The position numbers and the translations under genes were made by a program. DNA of 64,000 nt from DATLGB01 sp963726825 (GTDB lineage Bacteria; Actinomycetota; Thermoleophilia; Solirubrobacterales; Solirubrobacteraceae), in contig CAVSDT010000002.1 in assembly GCA_963726825.1 (NCBI GenBank), forward strand, positions 2,108,001 to 2,172,000, written 5' to 3'. The notes beneath the pieces were generated by a model, which worked only from the letters and a program-made list of their open reading frames with translations, ran no database searches and had not been told where the DNA came from. Of this stretch, positions 25,500 through 33,238 are shown piece after piece. The stretch's first letter is position 1. The number at the start of each line of letters is the position of its first letter.

Positions 25500-26472
25500 G
25501 CCGCCAAGCTACTCCTACCGCCGCTCCGGAGCGGACTTCCCGTGGGGCGATCCGACCCGCGCCCACGGCCTCGGCATGGAGGGCGCGTACTGGCGGCTCG
25601 TCGACCCGCGCTCGGGGCGCGTCGTCATCGCGCTGTGCGGCGCCTGCCGGCGGCCGGCCGGGCCGTGGGCGCTCGTGGCCGCCGCCGCGCACGTCCCGGG
25701 TCGCGCGCCGACCGTGGCGTGGACGCTGACCGACGGCGAGGCGGTCGGGGCCGCCGGGCCGGCCGTCAAGGCGGGCGGCGCGCTCGTCGCGGACGCCGGG
25801 CGCCTGCGCGTGCGCCTCGACGGCCTCCAGATCGAGGTCGCCATCGCGCCGGTCCACCCCTGGCCGGCGGCGCGGCCGTTCGGCGCCCTCGGCCCTGCCC
25901 ACCTCGTCCCCGGCCTCGGCCAGTACTGGCACCCGCACCTGCCCGCCGGCCGTGCGACCGGCTCGGTCACGCTCGCCGGGGAGCGCGTGGTCGTCGACGG
26001 CTGGGACGCCTACGCGGAGAAGAACTGGGGTTCGCGCTTCGCCGGCGACTGGTGGTGGGGCCAGGCGGGCGGCCTGGGCGCCGACGCCGACGCCGCGGTG
26101 GCGTTCGCCGGCGGGAGGCTCCACGGGGGCGCCCCGACCGCCCTGGTCGTCGCCCTGCCCGACGGCGTGGGCCCGCTGGCCCCCGGCGGCATCCTGCGCT
26201 TCGGCCCGCCGCTGGCGACCATGCGCACCGCGGTCGCCCCTGGGCGCTGGCGCGTCCAGGCCCGCGGGCCGGTGCACGCCGTCACGGTCGAGGCGGAGGC
26301 CGATCCCGCCACGGCGGTCGTCCTCCCGGTCCCGGTGCCGGGCGCCCGCGACGTGGACCTGCGCTCGCGCCAGCACCTCGCCGGGCACCTCCGGGTCGAG
26401 GTCCGCCGCGGCCGGCGGATCCTGCTTCGTGCGGAGACCGACCGGGCCGGGCTGGAGCTCGGCACCGCCTAG
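25498..26472 (+). CDS. Tocopherol cyclase-family protein
   Basis: A 324-residue protein matching the plant/cyanobacterial tocopherol cyclase (VTE1/SXD1) family. Shared elements are MEGAYWRLVD near residue 27 (the EGWYF/W motif), YWHPHLPAGRATGSV, and the hallmark YAEKNWGSRFAGDWWWGQA near residues 171-190. The closing pattern LRVEVRRGRRILLRAETDRA parallels the VTE1 C-terminus. The family closes the chromanol ring of prenylated hydroquinones; some members have other or unknown functions, so the exact product is inference. It is shorter than the cyanobacterial enzyme. It is followed by an SRPBCC gene and by the VTE3- and VTE2-like genes, which support a shared pathway. Confidence 0.8.
   Translation: MPPSYSYRRSGADFPWGDPTRAHGLGMEGAYWRLVDPRSGRVVIALCGACRRPAGPWALVAAAAHVPGRAPTVAWTLTDGEAVGAAGPAVKAGGALVADAGRLRVRLDGLQIEVAIAPVHPWPAARPFGALGPAHLVPGLGQYWHPHLPAGRATGSVTLAGERVVVDGWDAYAEKNWGSRFAGDWWWGQAGGLGADADAAVAFAGGRLHGGAPTALVVALPDGVGPLAPGGILRFGPPLATMRTAVAPGRWRVQARGPVHAVTVEAEADPATAVVLPVPVPGARDVDLRSRQHLAGHLRVEVRRGRRILLRAETDRAGLELGTA
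25506..25511 (-). promoter_or_regulatory. Candidate -10 box, leaderless type
   Basis: TAGCTT on the minus strand, 6 nt before ATG 25499 of the SMP-30 gene. It lies inside the first codons of the divergent cyclase gene, so the two starts would compete. Confidence 0.35.
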
Positions 26473-27005
26473 GTCTCGGCGCGGCGGATCGCCACGCCGA
26501 GCGGCTCGGCGCCGATCAGGCGCTCGAACGTGCCCACCAGCGCCCACAGCCCACGCATGCGGAACGTGGCCCGCCGACCGATCGGGACCACCCGCGCCTC
26601 CGACACGAGCTCGGAGCCGCCCCCGTCCCTCGGGCGGGTCCAGTGGGCCAGGAGGACCTTCACGGTGTCCGCCTCGTCCCACGCCTCGTAGGCCTCCGGC
26701 CCGTCGATGCGCGGGTAGTCGCGGGCCAGCGTCCAGATCTGGCCGCACAGGCCCGAGATCGACCACGTGGGGCCGGTCTCGAGCTCCGTGAAGGGGTAGC
26801 GGGCGAAGAGCTCGGAGAACGTCAGGCTGCCGGGCGTGCCCGGGATGCGCCAGCGCACGAGGCGCCCCAGGGTGCGGGTGTCGTCGAGGCGGACGGAGCT
26901 CGCCGCGTCCCACAGGGTGGCCGCGTCGGCCGACGACGGTCGCACGTGGCGGCTGCGGATCTGGGGGTCGGGCGCCCAGCGCTCGATCGCGTCCTCCACG
27001 GGCAT
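26469..27005 (-). CDS. SRPBCC-like protein
   Basis: A 178-residue protein that looks like a helix-grip (START/SRPBCC) fold: an N-terminal helix with SADAATLWDAASSVRL, beta strands RLVRWRIPG and TFSELFARYPFTEL, and a long C-terminal helix ALVGTFERLIGAEPLGVAIRR. Such proteins bind hydrophobic ligands or act on them. Standing between the cyclase and the methyltransferase of the tocopherol-type cluster, it may carry a prenylated intermediate; this is inference. It runs opposite to its neighbours and shares a CTAG stop with the cyclase gene. Confidence 0.6.
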   Translation of the reverse strand: MPVEDAIERWAPDPQIRSRHVRPSSADAATLWDAASSVRLDDTRTLGRLVRWRIPGTPGSLTFSELFARYPFTELETGPTWSISGLCGQIWTLARDYPRIDGPEAYEAWDEADTVKVLLAHWTRPRDGGGSELVSEARVVPIGRRATFRMRGLWALVGTFERLIGAEPLGVAIRRAET

Positions 27006-27034
27006 CTGACCGTGCGCTACCCAGCCGGGACGGA

Positions 27035-27040
27035 TAGCTT
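27035..27040 (+). promoter_or_regulatory. Candidate -10 box of the methyltransferase-prenyltransferase unit
   Basis: TAGCTT, 7 nt before ATG 27048. It lies in the 42-bp gap after the start of the divergent SRPBCC gene. Confidence 0.45.
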
Positions 27041-27047
27041 GCCTTCC

Positions 27048-27845
27048 ATGGCCCGACTGATCCAGCACAAGGCCGAGGCGCGGCACTTCTACCGCTTCGT
27101 GTCGCCGCTCTATGACCGGTGGGTCAACCCGCTGTTCTGGACGGCGGACATGCGCACGCGCGCGCTGGAGGTCGCCCGGCTGGACCGCCGTGACCTCGAC
27201 GTCGTCGACGTCGGCGCCGGAACGGGCTTCTCCACGGAGGGGATCGTCGCCCACGTCGATCCCGCGCACGTGACGATGCTCGACCAGAGCCCCGACCAGC
27301 TGAGCCGGGCGCGGCGCAAGCCCGCGCTGCAGGGGGCGACGATCGTGGAGGGCGACGCCGAGGCGCTGCCGTTCGAGACCGACCGCTTCGACCGCTACGT
27401 GTCCTGCGGCTCGATCGAGTACTGGCCCGACCCGGCCGCCGCCTTCGCCGAGGCCTACCGGGTCCTCAAGCCGGGCGGGATCGCCTGCATGGTCGGCCCG
27501 CTGCCGCCGGAGAAGCGGCTCGCGCGCTGGTTCGCCGACACGTGGATGCTGTTCCCGCCGGAGGCCGACTACCGGCGGTGGATGGACGAGGCGGGCTTCG
27601 CCGACGTCGAGGCGGTCTTCGTCGCCCCCGAGTGGACGACGCAGACCTACGGCATCGCGATCGCCGGTCGCAAGCCGGCCGCCGGCCCCTCCCCCGCCGC
27701 CGGGGCGGTCGCGCGCGAGTCCGTGACCGAGCCGATGACCGCCCGCCGCTGGGCCCGCTGGGCCGCCGGGTCGGCCGCCGGCGCGGTCTTCATCCCGATC
27801 GGTGCCGTCTCCAGCCTCGTCCAGCGCCGCAGGGCGCGTGGCTGA
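27048..27845 (+). CDS. MPBQ/MSBQ methyltransferase-like protein (VTE3 family)
   Basis: A 265-residue SAM methyltransferase. The N-terminus LIQHKAEARHFYRFVSPLYD and NPLFWTADMR follow the plant VTE3 pattern very closely. SAM motif I is VVDVGAGTGF (residues 52-61), then MLDQSPDQLSRAR, EGDAEALPF, SCGSIEYWPDP and AYRVLKPGG. A C-terminal hydrophobic helix (about residues 240-258) gives a membrane anchor as in VTE3. The known reaction is ring methylation of 2-methyl-6-prenyl-benzoquinols in tocopherol and plastoquinone synthesis. It overlaps the prenyltransferase gene by 8 bp, so the two products are made together. Family membership is strong; the exact substrate is not proven. Confidence 0.85.
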   Translation: MARLIQHKAEARHFYRFVSPLYDRWVNPLFWTADMRTRALEVARLDRRDLDVVDVGAGTGFSTEGIVAHVDPAHVTMLDQSPDQLSRARRKPALQGATIVEGDAEALPFETDRFDRYVSCGSIEYWPDPAAAFAEAYRVLKPGGIACMVGPLPPEKRLARWFADTWMLFPPEADYRRWMDEAGFADVEAVFVAPEWTTQTYGIAIAGRKPAAGPSPAAGAVARESVTEPMTARRWARWAAGSAAGAVFIPIGAVSSLVQRRRARG

Positions 27846-28791
27846 GGCGACCGCCGGCGCCCGCTCCGCCGCCCGTGCGCGGCCGGCCGGCGGCGCGCTC
27901 GGGACCCTCTGGCGCTTCGGGCGCCCCCACACCCTGATCGGGACGACGCTCAGCGTCCTCGGGATCTTCGTGATCGCCGCCGACGACCTCGGCGGCATCC
28001 CGGCCGGCCGGGCGGTGCTCCACGTGCTGCTCACCCTCGTGGCCGGCCTGGCGGTCAACGTCTTCATCACGGGGATCAACGAGCTCACCGACGTCGAGAT
28101 CGACCGCATCAACAAGCCGTGGCTGCCGCTGGCCTCGGGGGAGCTGTCCGTCCCGGCGGCGCGCCGGATCGTGCTCGCCGCGGCCGTCATCCCGCTGGTC
28201 CTCGCGGTCACGCAGGGGTGGATCGAGACCGTCGCCGTCGCCGCCGCGCTGGCGATCGGCTGGGCCTACTCGTGCGAGCCGCTGCGCCTCAAGCGCTTCC
28301 CCGTCGCGGCCTCCGCGAGCATCTCCGTCGTGCGGTCCTTCGTCGTCAACCTCGGCGTCGCGCTGCACTTCACCACGGCGTTCGGGGCCGGGGAGCGCCT
28401 GCCGGAGGCGGTGTGGGCGCTCACGGTCTTCGTGATCCCCTTCTCGTTCGCCATCGCGGTGCTCAAGGACGTGCCGGACATGGCCGGCGACTCCGCCTTC
28501 GACGTGCGCACCTTCACCGTCCGGCTGGGCCAGCGCACGGCGTTCGGGATGGGCCTCGCGGCGCTGACGCTCGCCTACGCCGGCATGGCGCTGCTCGGCC
28601 CGCTGCTCGTCGAGAGCGCCCAGCCGGTCGTCCTCGCCGTCACCCAGGTCGGGGCGCTCGCGGTCGTGTGGGCGCTCGCCGGGCGGGTGGACGTCACCGA
28701 CCAGGCCGCCTTCACGCGGTTCTACATGCGCGTGTGGGGCCTGTTCTTCCTCGAGTACCTGTTCGTGCCCGTGGCCGTGCTGGCTCAGTAG
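27838..28791 (+). CDS. Homogentisate prenyltransferase-like UbiA protein (VTE2/HPT family)
   Basis: A 317-residue UbiA-superfamily membrane enzyme with about nine helices. The N-terminal WRFGRPHTLIGTTLSV, the first Asp-rich motif NELTDVEIDRINKPWLP (residues 81-97), WAYSCEPLRLKRFP, VVNLGVALHF and the second Asp motif KDVPDMAGD all match homogentisate phytyltransferase. The C-terminal FYMRVWGLFFLEYLFVP also matches the cyanobacterial enzyme, which separates it from MenA, UbiA or chlorophyll synthase. It would join homogentisate to phytyl- or geranylgeranyl-diphosphate. Start is GTG 27838, with AGGG just upstream inside the methyltransferase gene. Confidence 0.85.
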   Translation: MAEATAGARSAARARPAGGALGTLWRFGRPHTLIGTTLSVLGIFVIAADDLGGIPAGRAVLHVLLTLVAGLAVNVFITGINELTDVEIDRINKPWLPLASGELSVPAARRIVLAAAVIPLVLAVTQGWIETVAVAAALAIGWAYSCEPLRLKRFPVAASASISVVRSFVVNLGVALHFTTAFGAGERLPEAVWALTVFVIPFSFAIAVLKDVPDMAGDSAFDVRTFTVRLGQRTAFGMGLAALTLAYAGMALLGPLLVESAQPVVLAVTQVGALAVVWALAGRVDVTDQAAFTRFYMRVWGLFFLEYLFVPVAVLAQ

Positions 28792-29693
28792 GGCAGCTCG
28801 AGCCCGCGTGCCGGCTTGAAGGTGCGCTTCTCGGGATAGACGCAGACGTCGCCGGGGATGAGGTCGCCCATCGTGATCAGGTCCATGCCGTCCGGGCCGA
28901 CCTCGATGCGATGCCCGACCCCGGTGTTCTCCCGCCGCAGCCAGAAGGACCCGGGCCGCAGCTCGAACGCCTCGTCGCCCAGGCGCGCGATCCCGCTTCC
29001 GCCGCGCACGTACCAGCACTCCTCGCGGGCGGAGTGGAAGTGCAGGTCGGTGGTGTGGGTGCCGGGCGGCATCGCGTCGTGGGCGAGCACGAGCGTGTCG
29101 CAGCCCAGCGAGCGGGCGTCGCGGGTGGCGTAGGCGATCACGCCGTCGCGGCCCTCGCGGAGCGGCAGGTCGGCGAGGTTGCGGATCGTCGGCGGGCGCT
29201 CGGCGGTCGGCTCGGGCAGCTCGAGCGGGCCGAGCTCGGCGTCGGCCTTGAAGGGCGGTGGCGAGTCGGCGGGCGACCAGCGCGGGCCGAGCCAGAACTG
29301 CTTCGTGCGCGGCAGGAAGGTGATGTGGGTGCGCGAGCCCTCCGCGACGATCAGGACGGTCAGCCCGGCGTCGCCGGCGATCAGCGTGTGCGCGTCCCCG
29401 TTGGCCTCATGCCACAGGACGTCGTCGACGCCGATCGCATAGGTGCGCACGTCCCTGGAGCCCGACGTGAGGTAGCAGCGGCCGCTGCCGGCGAGCACGA
29501 GGAACAGCTCGTCCTCGTCGGCGTGGGCGTGCGGCAGGTTGGCCCGCCTGCCGGGGGCGATCTCCATCAGGGCGACGCCGAGGCGCTTGGCGCCGGCGGC
29601 GACGCCGAGCCGCCTGCGGCTGGAGGCGACCTCCCCCACCGCGAGCGGCTGCGCGGGGACGTCGTCGATGTGGATCGGTTCACCGTCGGCCAT
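28785..29693 (-). CDS. Bicupin protein
   Basis: A 302-residue protein with two cupin domains. The first (about residues 40-120) has NLPHAHADEDELFLVLAGSG, holding the His-x-His...Glu metal motif. The second (about 200-290) has TTDLHFHSAREECWYVRGGSG, again His-x-His and Glu. Two intact metal sites suggest an enzyme, for instance a dioxygenase or isomerase, but I do not recognise a specific subfamily. It converges on the prenyltransferase gene with a 7-bp overlap, so it may or may not be part of the tocopherol-type pathway. Confidence 0.75.
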   Translation of the reverse strand: MADGEPIHIDDVPAQPLAVGEVASSRRRLGVAAGAKRLGVALMEIAPGRRANLPHAHADEDELFLVLAGSGRCYLTSGSRDVRTYAIGVDDVLWHEANGDAHTLIAGDAGLTVLIVAEGSRTHITFLPRTKQFWLGPRWSPADSPPPFKADAELGPLELPEPTAERPPTIRNLADLPLREGRDGVIAYATRDARSLGCDTLVLAHDAMPPGTHTTDLHFHSAREECWYVRGGSGIARLGDEAFELRPGSFWLRRENTGVGHRIEVGPDGMDLITMGDLIPGDVCVYPEKRTFKPARGLELPY

Positions 29694-29716
29694 CGCCGGA
29701 GCATGGCACCGACGTC

Positions 29717-29722
29717 TACCGT
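29717..29722 (+). promoter_or_regulatory. Candidate -10 box, leaderless type
   Basis: TACCGT, 8 nt before ATG 29731. Confidence 0.4.
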
Positions 29723-29730
29723 CGTGGGGC

Positions 29731-30918
29731 ATGGACGGGCTCCTGGTGATCGGCCTGCAGCACGGTGCGGGTGAGGGCAGCGTCGCGGCGGCGGTGGCCG
29801 CCGTGCTGCGCCGCGAGGGCGTGACGGCCGGGGCGCACCGGGTGCTGGCCTTCGGGGACGGGAGCGCCGACGCCCTCGAGGCCTTCGACGAGGTCGGCTC
29901 CCCCGCCGTCGCCGCCGCCCAGGCGGGCCGGGCGATCGACCCCGGCACGCTCGTCTCGCGGCTGCGCGCACACGGTCGCGACGGCGCGGTGATCGCCGCC
30001 GTCCCCGGCGGGCTGCTCGCCCCGCTGACGCCCCGGGCGACGGTGCGCGACCTCGCCGTCGAGCTCGAGCTGGCCGTCGTGCTGACGGTCCGGATCGGGC
30101 CGGACGCGGCGAACGTGCTGCGACTCTCGACGCTCGCCGCACGGGCCGTGCGCCTGCGCGTGGCGGCGATCGTGCTGACGGGCTGGCCGGAGGAGCCCGA
30201 CGCGGTGCAGCGCGCGGAGCGGAAGCTGATCGGCCAGGGCTCGGGCACCGGCGTGCTGACGCTGCCCGACTCGCCCGGCGCTCGTGCCGAGGAGGTCCGC
30301 GGCTGGCCCGTCGCGGACTGGATCGCGCTCCGGCCCGAGCCGGCGCCCGCCCCGGCGCCCGCGCCTCGCGCCGCCGCGCCCCGTCGCGCCGCCGCTGCGC
30401 CGTCCCCCCAGACCCCCGACCCGCGTCCGGTCGCCGCCGCGCCGTCCGTCGCGCTCGATCCCTACGAGGCGTGGGAGGCCGCAGCCCCGACGGGCGACCC
30501 GCGCACCACGCCGCGGCCGCGGATGATGGACGAGCTGCAGGCGATCATCGCCGTCGAGGGCCCGATCGTCACCCAGCGCGCCTTCGCGCTCTACAACCGC
30601 GCGTCCGGCGGCAAGAAGCTCACCACCGCTGCCCGCACGCCGCTGTCGAGCGCCGCGCACTGGCTGGCCCGCGAGTCGCGCATCGTGCTCGAGGGCGACG
30701 TCATGCGTCTCCCCGACCACCCACCCGTCCGCATCCGCGAGCTCGGGCCACGCATCCTGGAGGAGGTTCCCTTGACGGAGATCGCCGCGCTGATGGAGCG
30801 CCTGCCGCGCACGGACGAGGCCGGCCGCAAGCGCGGCATCCTCGACGCCTACGGCCTCACCCGCCTCACGGCGCGCGCCGACGAGTACCTCGGCCGCGCC
30901 GCGGAGCTCGTCGGATGA
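29731..30918 (+). CDS. BioD-like P-loop domain fused to a DUF3320-like domain
   Basis: A 395-residue protein. Residues 1-190 resemble the dethiobiotin synthetase-like AAA_26 fold (LLVIGLQHGAGEGSVAAAVAAVL at the P-loop position, AVIAAVPGGLLAPL, IVLTGWPEEPD). The canonical Gly-Lys-Thr/Ser lysine is missing, with GAGEGSV in its place, so ATP use is doubtful. A Pro/Ala linker (about 205-255) leads to a domain with MMDELQAIIAVEGPIVTQRAFALYN, which resembles DUF3320, a module often at the C-terminus of helicases. The pairing is unusual. Function unknown. It is coupled to the DUF427 gene by an ATGA overlap. Confidence 0.6.
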   Translation: MDGLLVIGLQHGAGEGSVAAAVAAVLRREGVTAGAHRVLAFGDGSADALEAFDEVGSPAVAAAQAGRAIDPGTLVSRLRAHGRDGAVIAAVPGGLLAPLTPRATVRDLAVELELAVVLTVRIGPDAANVLRLSTLAARAVRLRVAAIVLTGWPEEPDAVQRAERKLIGQGSGTGVLTLPDSPGARAEEVRGWPVADWIALRPEPAPAPAPAPRAAAPRRAAAAPSPQTPDPRPVAAAPSVALDPYEAWEAAAPTGDPRTTPRPRMMDELQAIIAVEGPIVTQRAFALYNRASGGKKLTTAARTPLSSAAHWLARESRIVLEGDVMRLPDHPPVRIRELGPRILEEVPLTEIAALMERLPRTDEAGRKRGILDAYGLTRLTARADEYLGRAAELVG

Positions 30919-31685
30919 GCCTCACGATCGGCGGCGGACCCCTGTCCGTCAAGCCCGTCCCGGAGGCGGTCAACTACACGCTCGACGGGCCCGGGCACCG
31001 GCTCTTCATGCAGCCCTTCGGCCGCCGGGTGCGGGCGCAGGTCGGCGGCGAGACGGTGCTCGACACGGTCGACGGCGTGCTCGTGCACGAGTCCAACCTG
31101 CTTCCGGTCCTCTACGTGCCGCGGGCGGCGGTGACCGCCGAGCTGGTCGCGACCGACCACGTCACCCACTGCCCGTTCAAGGGCGACGCGTCCTACTGGA
31201 CCCTCCGGGCCGGCGGCAGGACGGTCGAGAACGCGGTCTGGCACTACCCCGCGCCGCTCGCCGCCGCGGCGTGGCTCGACGGGCTCGTCGCGCCCTACTT
31301 CGACCGCATGGACGCCTGGTGGGACGAGGACGAGCCGATCCGCGGCCACGTCCGCGACCCCTACCACCGGGTCGACTGCCGCCGCTCGTCCCGGTCGGTG
31401 CGCGTCACCGTCGACGGCACGGAGGTCGCGTCGAGCACCCGCGCCGTCCTGGTGTCCGAGACGGGCCTGCGCCCGCGCTGGTACCTCCCGCGCGCCGACG
31501 TCGCCGCCGCGCTCGAGCCGACCGAGACGACCACGCACTGCCCCTACAAGGGCGATGCGACCTCCTGGTCCGTCGACGCCGCGCCCGACCTGGCCTGGAG
31601 CTACGAGGCGCCCTTCGACGGCTGCCAGGCGCTCACCGGGCTCGTCTCCTTCGGCGGGGAGGGCGTGGCCGTCGACGCCGGCTGA
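30915..31685 (+). CDS. Double DUF427-domain protein
   Basis: A 256-residue protein with two DUF427 domains. Both carry the family signature: HVTHCPFKGDASYWTL in the first and TTTHCPYKGDATSWSV in the second, each after a strand with YVPRA or YLPRADV. The structure is a small beta barrel; the function of DUF427 is unknown, though the conserved Cys and Lys suggest chemistry or ligand binding. The start ATG 30915 overlaps the upstream TGA, so both genes probably share a transcript. Confidence 0.85.
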   Translation: MSLTIGGGPLSVKPVPEAVNYTLDGPGHRLFMQPFGRRVRAQVGGETVLDTVDGVLVHESNLLPVLYVPRAAVTAELVATDHVTHCPFKGDASYWTLRAGGRTVENAVWHYPAPLAAAAWLDGLVAPYFDRMDAWWDEDEPIRGHVRDPYHRVDCRRSSRSVRVTVDGTEVASSTRAVLVSETGLRPRWYLPRADVAAALEPTETTTHCPYKGDATSWSVDAAPDLAWSYEAPFDGCQALTGLVSFGGEGVAVDAG

Positions 31686-31742
31686 GCCGGCTGGACGGTT
31701 GTGCGGCTACGCCTCGCCGGCGTCCGTGCCGATACGACGGTC

Positions 31743-32042
31743 ATGAACGCCGAACGCGCCGACAGCTACGGACGGGTGATGCGCACGCTGGCCGCCGTCG
31801 GGCCCGCGAAGCTGCACCCGGCGGAGATCGAGCGGGTGCGCGAGGCGGCCGACGCGCTGGTGTTCGCGAGCGCCGGCGACGCCGCGGCCACCGCCGCCCT
31901 CCTCGACGTCGTCGCGCTCACCAACGCGCTCCGGGACGCGGACCGCTGGTCGGAGGAGGCCGCCGAGGCGCTCCTCGCCGACATCGCCGCCTGCGGGCCG
32001 TCCGCCGTCGCGGTCGCGCGCCGCGCCGTCGCCTACGCGTAG
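31743..32042 (+). CDS. Small conserved protein, paralogue of the gene at 54205
   Basis: A 99-residue acidic helical protein. Its N-terminus MNAERADSYGRVMRTL, the segment GPAKLHPAEIERVREAADA and the end DIAACGPSAV match the protein encoded at 54205-54480 almost position by position. The single invariant cysteine is in ACGP. No signal peptide or membrane helix. I do not recognise the family; two copies in one window argue for a lineage-specific family with a real role. It overlaps the convergent glycosyltransferase gene by 10 bp. Confidence 0.7.
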   Translation: MNAERADSYGRVMRTLAAVGPAKLHPAEIERVREAADALVFASAGDAAATAALLDVVALTNALRDADRWSEEAAEALLADIAACGPSAVAVARRAVAYA

Positions 32043-33217
32043 GCCGGGCGCAGCAGCCCGCGGTAGACCGCCGCGGTCTCGGCGGCGATCGCGGCCCAGT
32101 CGAAGCGCTGGACGTGCGCGGACGCCTCACTGACGAGGCGCTCGCGCAGCTGCCCGTCGGTGAGCAGCCGCTCCATCGTGCGCCCGAGCGAGCGGGCGTC
32201 GCCACCGCGGAAGCGCAGTCCGACGTCGGCGTGCGGGACGACCTCCCGCAGCCCGCCGGTGTCGGCGACCAGGCACGGCGTTCCCGAGGCCATCGCCTCC
32301 AGCGCGACGATCCCGAACGGCTCGTACAGGCTGGGGATCACGCACAGGTCGGAGATGCGGTAGAGCGAGTGGAGCACGTCGTCGCCGATCCAGCCCATGA
32401 ACGTGCCGTGGGCGTCGAGGCCGAGCCGGGTCGCCTGGCGCTTGAGCTCCGCCTCGTGGGTGCCGGAGCCGGCGACGAGGAAGCGCACGTCCCCGACGTG
32501 GTCGATGACGTCCGGCAGCGCGTCGAGCGCGACCTGGAAGCCCTTCTCGTGCACGAGCCGGCCGATCAGCAGGACGAGCTGCTCGTGCGGACGGGCGAAG
32601 CGGCCGCGCAGCCCGTCGAGGTCGTCGACCGCCGTGAGGTCGTCCGGGTCGATCCCGTTGGGGATGACGGCGATGCGGTCCTCCGCGATGCCGAACACGT
32701 CGGCGACGTGGCCGCGCATGTACTCCGAGCAGCAGATGACGCCGTCGGCGCGCTTGGCCATGCGCATCTCGGTGCGGTGGATGAAGGACTGCGGATGCTT
32801 GCCGACCCAGCCGGCGTGGCGCCCGAACTCCGTCGCGTGGACCGTGGTCAGGTACGGAAGGCCGGCCTCGCGGGCGAGCGCCTCGCACGCCTTCGCCACC
32901 AGCCAGTCGTGGCCGTGGACGACGTCGGGCTCGATGTCGGCGATCAGCTCGGCGCCGGCGGCGCGCATGTGGTCGTTCATCGCCATCACCCATCCGACGA
33001 AGCGGTCGAGGTCGTCGCGGGGGAACGGCGGCTCCTGCACCCGGTGGACGTGCACGCCGGCGCGCAGCTCCTCCTCGGCGTGCTCGCGCGCGCCGCGGGT
33101 GAGGACGTGGACCTCGACGTCGTGCTCGGCAAGACCTTCGGCGAGCTTGCGCACGTGGCGGCCCAGGCCACCCTCCACGATCGGCGGGTACTCCCATGAG
33201 ACGATCAGGATCCGCAA
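32033..33217 (-). CDS. GT4 glycosyltransferase, glycogen synthase-like
   Basis: A 394-residue GT-B enzyme. The N-terminus RILIVSWEYPPIVEGGLGRHV is the ADP/UDP-sugar GT4 pattern seen in actinobacterial GlgA/GlgM-type synthases. HGHDWLVAKA, TTVHATEFGRHAG and the donor-site motif SLYEPFGIVALEAMASGTPC (Glu-x7-Glu type) follow. It could make alpha-maltose-1-phosphate or elongate glucan with ADP-glucose, which would fit the trehalose/GlgE genes beside it; the choice cannot be made from sequence. Start: TTG 33217, 7 nt after a TAGGAT box, with no Shine-Dalgarno. Confidence 0.8.
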   Translation of the reverse strand: MRILIVSWEYPPIVEGGLGRHVRKLAEGLAEHDVEVHVLTRGAREHAEEELRAGVHVHRVQEPPFPRDDLDRFVGWVMAMNDHMRAAGAELIADIEPDVVHGHDWLVAKACEALAREAGLPYLTTVHATEFGRHAGWVGKHPQSFIHRTEMRMAKRADGVICCSEYMRGHVADVFGIAEDRIAVIPNGIDPDDLTAVDDLDGLRGRFARPHEQLVLLIGRLVHEKGFQVALDALPDVIDHVGDVRFLVAGSGTHEAELKRQATRLGLDAHGTFMGWIGDDVLHSLYRISDLCVIPSLYEPFGIVALEAMASGTPCLVADTGGLREVVPHADVGLRFRGGDARSLGRTMERLLTDGQLRERLVSEASAHVQRFDWAAIAAETAAVYRGLLRPAYA

Positions 33218-33224
33218 GGGGCGG

Positions 33225-33230
33225 ATCCTA
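33225..33230 (-). promoter_or_regulatory. Candidate -10 box before a TTG start
   Basis: TAGGAT on the minus strand, 7 nt before TTG 33217. The sequence is close to the TATAAT-type actinobacterial -10 and there is no ribosome binding site, which suggests a leaderless message starting with UUG. Confidence 0.45.
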
Positions 33231-33238
33231 CCCAGCGG

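Noticed and set aside
24612..27845. Very long open frame of about 1,077 codons on the plus strand
   Set aside because: Only its last part (from 27048) is the methyltransferase gene. The earlier part is antisense to the SMP-30 gene, frame-shifted through the cyclase gene and antisense to the SRPBCC gene; its composition is Arg/Ala/Gly-rich as expected from high-GC shadow frames.
28785..29693. Homogentisate 1,2-dioxygenase
   Set aside because: The protein is a bicupin of about 300 residues and lacks the longer homogentisate dioxygenase pattern, despite its place beside a homogentisate prenyltransferase-like gene.
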